From the NCBI RefSeq assembly GCF_014678725.1, contig NZ_CP061497.1:2496001-2560000 (forward strand): 64,000 nt of DNA, given 5' to 3'. Below the pieces are notes generated by a model. That model saw nothing but the letters and a program-made list of their open reading frames with translations, ran no database searches and was not told the origin of the DNA. Of the stretch, positions 29,215 through 36,214 are shown in pieces. Position numbers and translations under genes: made by a program. Each line of letters starts with the position of its first letter. The stretch's first letter is position 1. This DNA comes from Thermomonas sp. XSG. GTDB lineage: Bacteria; Pseudomonadota; Gammaproteobacteria; Xanthomonadales; Xanthomonadaceae.

Positions 29215-29994
29215 ATGTTTCCTCCCGGTACCTCCATGCCCGCTGCCGAGTTCCACGCACCGCTTCCCGCACCACCACCGCTGTCCGCCGACTGGGCGCT
29301 GTTCCTGGACGTGGACGGCTGCCTGCTTGAATTCGAGGAGGATCCCGACCGCGTGCGCGCACCGGCATCGCTGTCGGTGCAGCTCGCGGCGGTGTCGCGA
29401 CGGCTTGGCGGCGCGCTGGCGCTGGTCAGCGGACGCGGCATCGCCGGCGTCGACCGGGTGTTCGCGCCGGCGCGGTTCCCGGTTGGCGGTCTGCACGGGT
29501 TGGAGCGGCGCGGTGCGCCGATGCCGGATGCGGATACCGGCGCCGCGATCGATCCCGCCACGTGGGGCGGCTTGATCGCCGATGCGCGCGTCTGGATGGC
29601 CACGCATCCGCTGGCGCGGGTAGAGGACAAGGGACGGGCGCTGGCGCTGCACTGGCGCGCCGATGCGTCGGCGGAGGCGCGCGCGCGCGCGTTTGCATCA
29701 ACGGCATTGGCCGCGCTGCCGGGCTACCGGTTGCAGCCGGGCGACTGCGTGCTGGAACTGCGGCCGGAGGGCGCGGACAAAGGTGCGGCGATTGCCGCGT
29801 TCCTGGACGAGCCGCCGTTCGCCGGGCGGCGGCCGGTATTCGCCGGCGATGACCTGACCGACGAACACGGCTTCGCGCTGGTCAACCGGCGCGACGGCAT
29901 CAGCATCGTGGTCGGCGACCGTCGGCCGACGCTGGCGACGCACTGGCTGGCCAATCCGGCCGCCGTGCGTCGTTGGTTGGAGGAGGTGGCATGA
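29215..29994 (+). CDS. otsB: Trehalose-6-phosphate phosphatase OtsB
   Basis: A 259-residue HAD-family phosphatase that removes phosphate from trehalose 6-phosphate, the last step of OtsA-OtsB trehalose synthesis. HAD motif I is FLDVDGCLLEF, with Cys in place of the usual Thr after DG. Motif II is LVSGR, the lysine is in GADKGAAI, and motif IV is AGDDLTDEHGF. Two starts are possible (29215 and 29236) and neither has a strong ribosome site. The stop overlaps the next ATG as ATGA, so translation is coupled to the GH15 gene. Trehalose protects against osmotic and drying stress. Confidence 0.92.
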   Translation: MFPPGTSMPAAEFHAPLPAPPPLSADWALFLDVDGCLLEFEEDPDRVRAPASLSVQLAAVSRRLGGALALVSGRGIAGVDRVFAPARFPVGGLHGLERRGAPMPDADTGAAIDPATWGGLIADARVWMATHPLARVEDKGRALALHWRADASAEARARAFASTALAALPGYRLQPGDCVLELRPEGADKGAAIAAFLDEPPFAGRRPVFAGDDLTDEHGFALVNRRDGISIVVGDRRPTLATHWLANPAAVRRWLEEVA

Positions 29995-31787
29995 ACAACG
30001 ACCGCCCACCCGTGCACACGCTCGACCTGGGCGTGGTCGGCAATGGCAGCTTCGCGGCGCTCATCGATGCGCGGGCGCGGGTGGTCTGGGGCTGCCTGCC
30101 CGCGTTCGATGGCGATCCTGCGTTCTGCGCGCTGCTGTCGCCGCGTCAACACCCCGGCGGCGACTTCGCCATCGAACTGGAAGATTTCGAGCGCGCCGAG
30201 CAGCACTACATCGCCAATACCGCGGTGCTGCGCACGGTGCTGCACGACAGTCGCGGCGGCTCGGTGGAGATCCTCGACTTCGCCCCCCGCTGGCGCCAGA
30301 ACGGGCGGTTCTACCGGCCGGTGTCGCTGCTCCGCCGGCTCACCCCGCTGGCCGGCACGCCGCGCATCCGCGTGCGCGCACGGCCGCTGGCGGACTGGGG
30401 GGCACGCGTCCCGGACAGTACCTGGGGCAGCAACCACATCCGCTGGCTGCTGCCGCAGATGACCCTGCGGCTGACCACCGACGTGCCGGTCCGCTTCGTC
30501 CGCGAACAGCTGCCGTTCGTGTTGAACCACCGTCTGCACCTCGTGCTGGGGCCGGACGAGCCGCTGGCGCGCTCGATCGACGGCTACGTGGAGGAAGCGC
30601 TGAACCGCACCCTGGACTACTGGCGCGAATGGGTGCGCTACCTGTCCATCCCGCTGGAGTGGCAGGACGCGGTGATCCGCAGCGCCATTACTCTGAAGCT
30701 GTGCCAGTACGAGGACAGCGGCGCGATCATCGCGGCGATGACCACCTCGATCCCGGAGGCGCCGGGGTCGTCGCGCAACTGGGACTACCGCTATTGCTGG
30801 CTGCGCGACGCGGCCTTCGTGGTGCGCGTGCTCAACCGGCTGGGCGCGACCCGCAGCATGGAGGAGTTCCTGCGCTACATCTTCGACATCGCCACCCACG
30901 ACGGCAGCCTGCAGCCGCTGTATGGGATCGCCTTCGAGACCGCGCTGCACGAGGAGGAAGTGGCGTCCCTGGACGGGTACCGCGGCTGCGGCCCGGTGCG
31001 GCGCGGCAACCTGGCCTGGCTGCAGAAGCAGCACGACGTGTACGGCAGCGTGGTGCTGGCGACCACCCAGCTGTTCTTCGACCAGCGCCTGGCCGACCCC
31101 GGCGACATCGCCACCTTCGCCCGGCTGGAGCCGCTGGGCGAGCGCGCGTTCGCCCTGCACGACGTGCCCGACGCCGGGCTTTGGGAGTTCCGCGGCCGCG
31201 CCGAGGTGCATACCTACACCGCCGCGATGTGCTGGGCGGCCTGCGACCGGCTGGCGCGTGTGGCGGCGAAACTGGGCCTGGCCGAACGCTCGGGGTACTG
31301 GCGCGAACGCGCGGAAATCGTCCGTGCCCGCGTGCTGGCGCGCGCATGGCGCGAAGATGTCGGCTGGTTCAGCGCCTCCTTCGACAGCACCTACCTGGAC
31401 GCCTCATTGCTGCTGCTGGCCGACATCGGCCTGCTGCCGGCGGAGGACCCGCGCTACGTCGCCACGGTGGAGGCGATCGGGCGCGAGCTCAAGCGCGGCG
31501 ACGGGCTGTTCCGCTACGTCGCGGCGGACGACTTCGGCGTGCCGGAAACCAGCTTCACCATCTGCATGTTCTGGTACATCGACGCGCTGGCGGCGATCGG
31601 CCGGCACGACGAGGCGCGGCAACTGTTCGAGCGCGTGCTGGCGCGCCGCAACCACCTCGGCCTGCTGTCGGAGGACATGGCGTTCGAGGATGGCGAGGCC
31701 TGGGGCAACTTCCCGCAGGCGTATTCGCACGTCGGGCTGATCATGGCGGCGATGCGCCTGTCGCGGCCGTGGACGGAGGCGCTGTGA
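29991..31787 (+). CDS. Glycoside hydrolase family 15 (glucoamylase/trehalase-like)
   Basis: A 598-residue cytoplasmic GH15 enzyme starting MNNDRPPVHTLDLGVVGNGS. GNGSFAALIDARARVVWGCLP is the usual N-terminal beta-sandwich opening (shown as 20 residues or fewer: GNGSFAALIDARARVVWGC). SSRNWDYRYCWLRDAAF carries the barrel's first catalytic region, and LSEDMAFEDGEAWGNFPQAYSH the second, trimmed here to GEAWGNFPQAYSH. Family members cleave starch-type glucans or trehalose. Lying between otsB and otsA with 4-base overlaps on both sides, it is most likely tied to trehalose turnover, but which glucoside it uses cannot be decided here. Confidence 0.9.
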   Translation: MNNDRPPVHTLDLGVVGNGSFAALIDARARVVWGCLPAFDGDPAFCALLSPRQHPGGDFAIELEDFERAEQHYIANTAVLRTVLHDSRGGSVEILDFAPRWRQNGRFYRPVSLLRRLTPLAGTPRIRVRARPLADWGARVPDSTWGSNHIRWLLPQMTLRLTTDVPVRFVREQLPFVLNHRLHLVLGPDEPLARSIDGYVEEALNRTLDYWREWVRYLSIPLEWQDAVIRSAITLKLCQYEDSGAIIAAMTTSIPEAPGSSRNWDYRYCWLRDAAFVVRVLNRLGATRSMEEFLRYIFDIATHDGSLQPLYGIAFETALHEEEVASLDGYRGCGPVRRGNLAWLQKQHDVYGSVVLATTQLFFDQRLADPGDIATFARLEPLGERAFALHDVPDAGLWEFRGRAEVHTYTAAMCWAACDRLARVAAKLGLAERSGYWRERAEIVRARVLARAWREDVGWFSASFDSTYLDASLLLLADIGLLPAEDPRYVATVEAIGRELKRGDGLFRYVAADDFGVPETSFTICMFWYIDALAAIGRHDEARQLFERVLARRNHLGLLSEDMAFEDGEAWGNFPQAYSHVGLIMAAMRLSRPWTEAL

Positions 31788-33151
31788 GCCGGCTGGTGGT
31801 GGTCTCCAACCGGGTCGCGCTGCCGGGCGAAAGCGCGCCAGGCGGGTTGGCGGTGGGGCTGCAGGCGGCGCTGGCGGCGCGCGGCGGGCTGTGGTTCGGG
31901 TGGAGCGGCAAGACCGCGCGCGAGGACAGCGGTGCGCTGCACGAACAGCGGGATGGCGAGATCCGCTACGTCACGCTCGACCTGTCGCGGCAGGACGTGG
32001 CCGCCTACTACAACGGCTTCTCCAACCGCACGCTGTGGCCACTGCTGCATTTCCGCCTGGACCTGGTGGACTACGCGCGCGAAACCCGCGCCGGCTACCG
32101 CCGCGTCAACGCGCTGTTCGCCGACCGGCTGGCGCCGCTGCTGCGCGACGACGACACCGTGTGGATTCACGACTACCACCTGATCCCGCTGGCCGCGATG
32201 CTGCGCGAACGCGGGGTGGGCTGCAGGATGGGCTTCTTCCTGCACGTGCCGATGCCGTCGGCGGACATCGCCGCCTCGTTGCCGGACCACGCCCAGCTGT
32301 TCGGCGCGCTGTTCGCGCACGACCTGGTGGGTTTCCAGACGCAGCGTGATGCCGAACGGTTCCGCAGCTACGCGCGGCTGTTCGGCGGCGCGACCCTCGT
32401 CGGTGACGACGGCCTGCGCCTGCCCGACGGGCGCAGCGTCTGCGTCGGTGCCTTCCCCATCGGCATCGATGCCGCGCGCATCGCCGGGCAGGCCCGGGCG
32501 GCCGCCGGCAAGCCGGCCGTGCGCCAGCTGCAGGCCAGCCTGAGCGGCCGCAAGCTCGCCATCGGTGTGGACCGGCTGGACTATTCCAAGGGGCTGCCCG
32601 AGCGCTTCCGCGGCTTCGCGCGCTACCTCGAACGCTACCCGCAGGAGCGCGGGCGGCTGACCTTCCTGCAGATCGCGCCGGTGTCGCGCGGCGAAGTGCA
32701 GGAGTACCGCCTGCTGCGCGACCAGCTGGAAGGCATCGCCGGGCACATCAACGGCACCCATGCCGACCCCGAATGGACCCCGCTGCGCTACGTCAACCGC
32801 AACTTCGCCCATGCCACCCTGACCGGGTTCTACCGGCTGGCCGCGATCGGCGTGGTCACGCCGCTGCGCGACGGCATGAACCTGGTGGCGAAGGAATACG
32901 TGGCTGCGCAGGACCCCCAGAACCCGGGCGTGCTGCTGCTGTCGATGTTTGCCGGTGCCGCCGCCGAGCTGGAGCAGGGCGCGCTGCTGGTGAACCCCTA
33001 CGACCTGGACGGCGTGGCCGATGCCTTCGCACGTGCCGCGGCGATGCCGCTGGCGGAGCGGCGCGAACGCTGGCAGTCGATGATGGCGCCGGTGTCACGC
33101 TACGACATCCACGCCTGGTGCGAGGACTTCCTCGCCGCGCTGCGCAGCTGA
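31784..33151 (+). CDS. otsA: Trehalose-6-phosphate synthase OtsA
   Basis: A 455-residue GT20 glycosyltransferase that joins UDP-glucose and glucose 6-phosphate into trehalose 6-phosphate. It begins with a GTG start (SRLVVVSNRVALPG) overlapping the GH15 stop as GTGA. Conserved elements are GGLAVGLQAAL, the WIHDYHLIPL acceptor region, FFLHVPMPSADI, the donor-site RLDYSKGLPERF and DGMNLVAKEY. Its length is typical. Gene order otsB-GH15-otsA with two 4-base overlaps means one polycistronic, translationally coupled operon. An osmotic- or stationary-phase promoter is expected upstream but was not identified. Confidence 0.95.
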   Translation: MSRLVVVSNRVALPGESAPGGLAVGLQAALAARGGLWFGWSGKTAREDSGALHEQRDGEIRYVTLDLSRQDVAAYYNGFSNRTLWPLLHFRLDLVDYARETRAGYRRVNALFADRLAPLLRDDDTVWIHDYHLIPLAAMLRERGVGCRMGFFLHVPMPSADIAASLPDHAQLFGALFAHDLVGFQTQRDAERFRSYARLFGGATLVGDDGLRLPDGRSVCVGAFPIGIDAARIAGQARAAAGKPAVRQLQASLSGRKLAIGVDRLDYSKGLPERFRGFARYLERYPQERGRLTFLQIAPVSRGEVQEYRLLRDQLEGIAGHINGTHADPEWTPLRYVNRNFAHATLTGFYRLAAIGVVTPLRDGMNLVAKEYVAAQDPQNPGVLLLSMFAGAAAELEQGALLVNPYDLDGVADAFARAAAMPLAERRERWQSMMAPVSRYDIHAWCEDFLAALRS

Positions 33152-33167
33152 AGGTGCCTAGGAGGCG

Positions 33168-33971
33168 CTAGCGGCCCTGCCCGGCGCGGCGCTGCTGCTT
33201 GTCGTCGCGCACCTTGTCGGCAGCGATCATGTTGCGTGCGCCGACGATCATTTCCGTCATCCACGCTTCCAGCACCTCGGTGTACTGGCGCTGCGCAGGC
33301 TTGCCGCTGAAGCCGTGGTCGGCCCCTGGGATCAGGCGCCGGGTCAGCGAGCGTGCCGAATGGAAGGCGCGTGCGTAGTTGTCGATGACCGGCTGCGGCA
33401 CGATCTCGTCGTGTTCGGCCTGCACCAGCAGGACATCGCCGGTGAAGCCGGCACAGGCACGCAGGGCGCGGTTGTCGTCCGCGTCCACCTCGCGGCGCCG
33501 GTAGCGGAACAGCTCCGGGTCATCGTGCAGGCGCGCCTTCGGCTGGTCCCAGTCGCGATCCAGGTACAGCGCCGGGGAACGCAGCGCCAGCCAGCGCACC
33601 GGACGCAGTTGCGACAGCAGCGCAGCCAGGTATCCGCCGTAGCTCACGCCGACGAGGGCGACGGCGCCGGCATCGACCTGCGGCTGTGCGACCAGCCAGT
33701 CGTAGGTAGCGCAGAGGTCGTGCAGGTTCTGCGCGCGGGTGATGGTTTCCTTGCGGGTGGCGTTGGCCCGGTGGCCGCGCAGGTCGAAGGTCAGGCAGAC
33801 GCTGCCCAGGCCGGCCAGCAGCTTGGCGCGGCTGAGATCCTGTTCCTGGTTGCCGCCCCAGCCATGCACGAACAGGATGCCGGGCAGTTCCGGCCGCGGC
33901 GCCAGCACGGTGGCGTCCACCGCGTCCCCGGGTTCGACCGCCAGCGAGAATCGGTTGAGGTGTATGTCCAT
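33168..33971 (-). CDS. Cytoplasmic alpha/beta-hydrolase (dienelactone hydrolase/S9-like)
   Basis: A 267-residue hydrolase without a signal peptide, starting MDIHLNRFSLAVEPGDAVDA. The oxyanion strand ILFVHGWGGNQ, the nucleophile elbow GVSYGGY, an aspartate in LLVQAEHDEIVP and the histidine in ADHGFSG form a complete Ser-Asp-His arrangement. The likely activity is esterase or peptidase on small substrates. The longer frame upstream to 34580 is a shadow of the next gene. It is convergent with otsA (16 bases between stops). The C-terminus is basic (RDDKQQRRAGQGR). It lies 32 bases after the YflT-like stress gene on the same strand. Confidence 0.85.
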   Translation of the reverse strand: MDIHLNRFSLAVEPGDAVDATVLAPRPELPGILFVHGWGGNQEQDLSRAKLLAGLGSVCLTFDLRGHRANATRKETITRAQNLHDLCATYDWLVAQPQVDAGAVALVGVSYGGYLAALLSQLRPVRWLALRSPALYLDRDWDQPKARLHDDPELFRYRRREVDADDNRALRACAGFTGDVLLVQAEHDEIVPQPVIDNYARAFHSARSLTRRLIPGADHGFSGKPAQRQYTEVLEAWMTEMIVGARNMIAADKVRDDKQQRRAGQGR

Positions 33972-34003
33972 CGCCGGTTCGGAGGCAGGTCGCCGCGTGC
34001 GGG

Positions 34004-34501
34004 TCACTTCGCCCCGAGGGGGGCCACGTAGTCCAGGCAGGTGGCGCCCGCCTCGGCCATCGCCTCGCGCATCGGCGCCAGCTGCGACTCTGCGATATCG
34101 ACCAGCACCAGGATCCGTCCGGCCTCGATCTCGCCTTCGAACTGCTGGCGCACCGGGTCGGGCAGGGCGGCGCCCATCAGTGCCGACGACCAGCCGCCCA
34201 TCAGCGCGCCGACTACGCCGATGGCCGCGGCGCCGGCGAGGGTGACGCCGAGAGGGGTGAATGCCACCGCGGCCAGGCCGGCCAGAAGGCCGGTCGCACC
34301 GCCCAGCCCCATGCCCCGCACGGCAGCCGGCACCGTGTCGGTATCGGCTTCCTTGAGCGAGTCCGGGATGCGTTCGAGTTCGATGTCGGCGCGTGCCACC
34401 AGCGAGATCGCGTCGTTGCCGATCCCGCGCATGTGCAGCGCGGCGATGGTTGCGCGTGCATGCGCCATGTCGCGCGTGCTGTAGACGTGTCGGTGCTTCA
34501 T
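34004..34501 (-). CDS. YflT-like general stress protein with glycine-zipper hydrophobic core
   Basis: A 165-residue protein starting MKHRHVYSTRDMAHARATIA. The N-terminal 65 residues resemble the heat-induced YflT/DUF1269-type domain. The middle is a hydrophobic stretch of glycine-zipper type, GMGLGGATGLLAGLAAVAF and LAGAAAIGVVGALMGGW, and the C-terminal part (GRILVLVDIAESQLAPM) is a small alpha/beta segment. Proteins of this layout are membrane-associated stress proteins of unknown mechanism. The start at 34501 is taken over an upstream ATG (34543) because it opens the domain and has GGGAGACGCCG ahead. Confidence 0.8.
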   Translation of the reverse strand: MKHRHVYSTRDMAHARATIAALHMRGIGNDAISLVARADIELERIPDSLKEADTDTVPAAVRGMGLGGATGLLAGLAAVAFTPLGVTLAGAAAIGVVGALMGGWSSALMGAALPDPVRQQFEGEIEAGRILVLVDIAESQLAPMREAMAEAGATCLDYVAPLGAK

Positions 34502-34711
34502 CGGCGTCTCCCTGCCATGCGGATTCCGAAACATGCGCCGCAAGCGGTGAAGGCGATGTCAGCCGCAGCGCATGCCGCACGTTCCGGGGCAGGCTGGTGC
34601 TGCGCCGATCGGGAACACCCTTGCCTGCGGTGGCAGGTGCGTCGGCCCAGCGCGCAGATGGTGTCTGGAGCGTAGGGGCGCCGAGCAGCCACCTCGCGCA
34701 AGGCTGGCGGG

Positions 34712-34753
34712 AAAAAGGAAACCCGCCACGCCATGCAGGCGCGGCGGGTTTCC
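34712..34753 (-). terminator. Intrinsic terminator of the CBS-domain gene
   Basis: An 11-bp perfect stem (34717-34727 with 34743-34753), extended by an inner CGCC/GGCG pairing, is followed on the minus strand by TTTTT (34716-34712). It lies about 30 bases past the CBS gene's stop. The 282 bases from 34502 to 34783 hold this and the start region of the YflT-like gene; nothing else is evident. Confidence 0.88.
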
Positions 34754-34783
34754 CTCGGAAGGCCCGGGGCGGGGTGGCGGTGG

Positions 34784-35215
34784 TTACTGCGGCAGGCCCG
34801 GCTTCGACACTTCGCTGACCACCTCAGCGGTGGCGGCGTCCTTGCCCGCCCGTGCCAGATCGGCGATCGACACGATCCCGGACAGGCGGCCGTCGTCATC
34901 CACGATCGGCACGCGGCGGATCTTCGCGGACTCCATCAGCTGGGTGCATTCCTCCACGCTGGTGTTCGCATTCACCGTCTTGCATGGCGCGGTCATCGCA
35001 TCGCCCGCGATGCTGGAGGCTTCGAAGTGACCCGCGGCGACGATGCGCACGGCGACGTCGCGGTCGGTCACGAAGCCCAGCGGCTTGCCCTCCATGTCGA
35101 CTACCGGAATGCCCCCGCAATCGTGATCGACCATCAGCCTTGCCACCGCGTCCAGGGGTGTGTCGATGCGGCAGAAGGCGGGGTTGCTGGTCATGAGGGA
35201 ACTGACGTTCTGCAT
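34784..35215 (-). CDS. Tandem CBS-domain protein
   Basis: A 143-residue stand-alone CBS pair, starting MQNVSSLMTSNPAFCRIDT. CBS1 covers about 7-62, with DHDCGGIPVVDMEGKPLGFV and DRDVAVRIV. CBS2 covers about 70-128, with SAKIRRVPIVDDDGRLSGIV and SIADLAR. Such pairs bind adenine nucleotides or related ligands and act as energy or redox sensors by contacting partner enzymes; the partner is unknown. AGGAG lies 6 bases before the ATG at 35215, which rules out the 45-residue upstream extension. It belongs to a run of stress-type genes. Confidence 0.9.
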   Translation of the reverse strand: MQNVSSLMTSNPAFCRIDTPLDAVARLMVDHDCGGIPVVDMEGKPLGFVTDRDVAVRIVAAGHFEASSIAGDAMTAPCKTVNANTSVEECTQLMESAKIRRVPIVDDDGRLSGIVSIADLARAGKDAATAEVVSEVSKPGLPQ

Positions 35216-35601
35216 GGAGGTGCTCCTGGTCGATGGGCGGGCCAGAATCGCGCGGTCCGGGTTGCATCGACGTGAACATCGCGCGCGCAGCCGCCATGCA
35301 TTCAGCGGGGCTTGCGTCACGCGCAATTTCGGCGTGAAGGCGCTGCGCACTGGTGCACCGGATTCACGCGGCCGGGCGGAGCGGCAAGCGGCACCGGTTC
35401 AATGCGCAGGAAGCGCGCGAGGTTGGGCGCAAGGGCGGCCATGCGGTCACCAGCAATCTTCGCCCTGCGGCCAGGATCGACGGCAGTGGCGGCAATGCGC
35501 GCGCAACCGAAGCCGTGGCGGCGCTCTTCGATCACGCATTGATCCTGCCTACACGTCCGCAGGATTACAACCGGTTCTCCCACCCCCACAGGAGATACAC
35601 C
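35216..35601. other. Divergent intergenic region with a KGG-stress-motif remnant
   Basis: This 386-base region separates the CBS gene (minus) from the ferritin-like gene (plus). From a GTG at 35353 the plus strand stays open in the frame of the ferritin-like gene, and residues 14-31 read RHRFNAQEAREVGRKGGH, close to the R-x-x-G-x-K-G-G repeat of GsiB/KGG stress proteins. There is no ribosome site at the GTG, and the ferritin-like gene has its own good one, so I regard this as a decayed or very short KGG coding piece rather than a fusion. No promoter was identified with confidence. Confidence 0.4.
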
Positions 35602-36204
35602 ATGGCCAAGCAGGCAGAGAGCAGCCAGGTCCACGAACTGTTGTTGCAGGCACTGGAAACGGAACGTGGCGGCATCCAGATCTATACCGCCGCCATCGAG
35701 GCTGCGCAGAACGACGACCTGCGCAAGGAATGGGAGCACTACCTCGAGCAGACCACCAACCACGAACGCATCCTGACCGACGTGTTCGCGCAGTTGGGCA
35801 TGGACACCGAGGAGATGAGCCCCGGCCGTGAAGTGGTAGCGGGGCTGGGCGCCGCGCTGGTGGATTCGATCAAGGCCGCGATCGCGACCGCCGATCCGGC
35901 CGCCGCCGAGATCGTCGCCGCCGAGTGCGTGGTGCTGGCCGAAAACAAGGACCACATGAACTGGGAACTGATCGGCAAGGTGGGCGAAACCCGCTTCGCC
36001 GGGGCCAAGGTGCTGAAGCAGGCCTACGAGGAAGTGGAGAACGAGGAAGACGAGCACCTCTACCACACCAAGGGTTGGTGCCGCGAGCTGTGGATCCAGG
36101 CCTTGGGCATGCCGGCGGTGCTGCCGCCGCCGGAAGAAGTGAAGAAGGTGAAGACCGCCATCGGCGCGGCGCGGGCGGAACACGCGCGCGACGAGATGAT
36201 GTGA
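35602..36204 (+). CDS. Ferritin-like/rubrerythrin-like four-helix protein
   Basis: A 200-residue helical protein starting MAKQAESSQVHELLLQALET. Metal-ligand spacing typical of ferritin-like diiron proteins is visible: Glu in QALETERGGIQIY, EWEHYLEQTTNHERIL (E-x-x-H-type), VAAECVVLAENKDHMNWEL, and EEVENEEDEHLYH near the C-terminus. It therefore probably binds two iron atoms and may detoxify peroxide or store iron under stress. AGGAG lies 8 bases before the ATG. ligD begins 10 bases after its stop, so the two genes are likely co-transcribed, linking oxidative-damage avoidance with break repair. Confidence 0.82.
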   Translation: MAKQAESSQVHELLLQALETERGGIQIYTAAIEAAQNDDLRKEWEHYLEQTTNHERILTDVFAQLGMDTEEMSPGREVVAGLGAALVDSIKAAIATADPAAAEIVAAECVVLAENKDHMNWELIGKVGETRFAGAKVLKQAYEEVENEEDEHLYHTKGWCRELWIQALGMPAVLPPPEEVKKVKTAIGAARAEHARDEMM

Positions 36205-36214
36205 TGCCGCGGGC

